The notes below the pieces were generated by a model, which made no database searches, was not told the DNA's origin, and was given only the letters and a program-made list of their open reading frames with translations. From UBA7434 sp042090785 (GTDB lineage Bacteria > Pseudomonadota > Gammaproteobacteria > Pseudomonadales > UBA7434): DNA of 64,000 nt. The DNA is taken from NCBI GenBank assembly GCA_042090785.1, contig JBELIP010000001.1:310001-374000 (forward strand), written 5' to 3'. This document shows, piece by piece, positions 63,072-64,000 of the stretch. The position numbers and the translations under genes are program-made. Numbering within the stretch: position 1 is the stretch's first letter; each line of letters opens with the position of its first letter.

Positions 63072-63351
63072 AGCAGTGTGAATAACCTCTATCTATTAGT
63101 GACTGTATTTAAAAATGGCTTAGCAAAAGCACCTGTTTGTTAATGTGCTTTTCGCTTGTCTTAGTTAGAGACTAGTAGAGGTCTAAATGTTTCGCAGATA
63201 TGACAGCTATAAAGTGTGAGGATGTTACAGAATTTTAGTTTAGGGCGCGCATCCTTGCGCAGCTGAGGGGAAATTATAACCACAGTGGACGTTAACTGTG
63301 GGTAAAAATGAGAAAAGGCTAGGTTGTAGGGCTAGGTTGTTAAATACAAAA

Positions 63352-63894
63352 CTAGGCCGTTAAGCGCATGGTTGTCCAGACCGGTGTTGTTTTTCGCTTG
63401 CTGGCAGGTCGCACTTTTGAGCCCGATAAAAGCGGTAACTGTTTTAAGCCTTTTAAAAGCCGTTGTATCATTCTTTGAGTTTTTGCCTGGCAGAGTAATA
63501 GTGGTAATTCAATGCAGCGAAGTGACGAAAAATTAGACAGTTTTACGCCGTCAGTGACAAAGTAACGAACGGGTTGCCAGCGGCCGCGTGAATCAAAGTA
63601 GGGCGACTTAATTAAGGCGCAGACTTTCTGGTGTTGATTAAAGATAAAGGTTGTTCCCTTTTTGCTGCAGACTAAAGGTGTTGTCGAGTCGCTAATATGC
63701 TGTCTGAAGGTCTTATAGCTTACCGATTGGCATTTTCCGCCAATAAGGCCATGTGCAGCTAGTGATTGCTGTTGTCGACTTTGTGTTTGGGGTTTTCTTG
63801 AACGCAAGCCGTTTTTTAAACTACGATTTAACCCATGATTTAAACCACGATGATGAATATTATTGATGAGGGTTTGCATAAGAGTTGTTAGCAT
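63352..63894 (-). CDS. Unrecognised basic protein downstream of LexA boxes
   Basis: A 180-residue, strongly basic frame with no membrane segment. The first 35 residues contain a short internal repeat (HRGLNHGLNRSLKNGLRS), mirrored by direct repeats in the DNA near 63825-63853. The middle has STTPLVCSKKGTTFIFNQHQKVCALI and RWQPVRYFVTDGVKLS, then LLLCQAKTQRMIQRLLKGLKQLP, likely helical. Tandem LexA boxes lie 63-97 bases before its ATG, so it may be an SOS gene. It does not look like SulA, ImuA or YebG to me. Coding is supported by length and codon pattern only. Confidence 0.6.
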   Translation of the reverse strand: MLTTLMQTLINNIHHRGLNHGLNRSLKNGLRSRKPQTQSRQQQSLAAHGLIGGKCQSVSYKTFRQHISDSTTPLVCSKKGTTFIFNQHQKVCALIKSPYFDSRGRWQPVRYFVTDGVKLSNFSSLRCIELPLLLCQAKTQRMIQRLLKGLKQLPLLSGSKVRPASKRKTTPVWTTMRLTA

Positions 63895-63956
63895 CGTTAA
63901 TTACCTAAATTGGATTCGCTTAAATTGATCTAGTGCTGATATTAGCTCTGCACATT

Positions 63957-63991
63957 CACTGTATACTTAAACAGTGTATACCCATACAGTA
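63957..63991. promoter_or_regulatory. Two overlapping LexA (SOS) boxes
   Basis: Box 1 at 63957-63976, CACTGTATACTTAAACAGTG, fits CTG-N10-CAG exactly and is symmetric at its ends. Box 2 at 63972-63991, CAGTGTATACCCATACAGTA, has GTG-N10-CAG, one base off the consensus. They overlap by five bases. They stand before the minus-strand gene starting at 63894 and before whatever gene begins to the right of the window. Confidence 0.8.
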
Positions 63992-64000
63992 GTTTTGCAA

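Noticed and set aside
63280..63301. CCACAGT/ACTGTGG stem after the unknown SOS-box gene
   Set aside because: Seven-base stem with no T run on the minus strand; not enough for a terminator call.

Overview
The window is ordinary chromosome of a gammaproteobacterium, most likely a marine member of the Cellvibrionales/Pseudomonadales (for example Spongiibacteraceae-like). This is inferred from gene order shared with Pseudomonas and E. coli (atp-glmU-glmS; yqgE-ruvX-pilU/pilT-yggS-proC-yggT; ubiC-ubiA next to rubredoxin reductase and HU; mutY-yggX; hisBHAF; envC-ctpA-yibQ divergent from yibN-grxC-secB; yrfG-hslR-hslO-pckA), from the moderately AT-rich composition, and from marine-type accessory genes (TRAP transporter, VPxPA-CTERM proteins). 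No insertion sequence, prophage, CRISPR array or rRNA operon is visible. One tRNA gene is present.

Layout. 0-4.8 kb: end of the F1Fo ATP synthase operon (delta partial, alpha, gamma, beta, epsilon) closed by a strong terminator. 4.9-8.2 kb: glmU and glmS, the two UDP-GlcNAc precursor enzymes. 8.2-12 kb: an EAL phosphodiesterase and a UvrD helicase. 12-15.6 kb: a TRAP 2-oxoacid-type uptake system split into convergent dctP and dctQM halves around a thioesterase. 15.8-24.7 kb: small lipoprotein, M48-TPR lipoprotein, yaaA, yqgE, ruvX, the pilT/pilU motors, yggS, proC, yggT and a VOC protein. 24.7-31.7 kb: GNAT/FemAB-like protein, ubiquinone genes ubiA/ubiC, a rubredoxin-rubredoxin reductase fusion, HU, a dicarboxylate/amino acid symporter and a peroxidase. 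31.8-40.4 kb: sirB1-like, DUF2489, folA, DUF2058, dbpA, DUF3429, a saccharopine dehydrogenase-like reductase, a HopJ-family protein, a first CTERM protein and efpL. 40.4-46.8 kb: the accessory part, with a Zur-box-preceded merC-cobW pair, a 5'-truncated lipoprotein gene, dgkA, an LpxH-like phosphatase, a second CTERM protein, an SRPBCC protein, two decayed CTERM tails and a repeat cluster beside tRNA-Phe. 46.8-64 kb: yggX-mutY, gpmA, hisBHAF, yibQ-ctpA-envC, yibN-grxC-secB, pckA, hslO-hslR-yrfG, two DUF6316 paralogues, and at the right edge an unrecognised basic protein downstream of tandem LexA boxes.

Most genes are housekeeping. The parts most worth a second look are (i) the Zur-type operator before merC and a COG0523 GTPase, (ii) the overlapping SOS boxes in front of an unknown gene at the right end, (iii) two relics of the 3' end of a lost CTERM-sorted protein gene, one of which marks the point where a lipoprotein gene lost its 5' end, (iv) a hairpin with two mutually exclusive partners after the HU gene, and (v) a repeat cluster bounded by inverted repeats next to tRNA-Phe. 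I did not find a clear new multi-gene system. All family assignments are by reading motifs; no database search was run.
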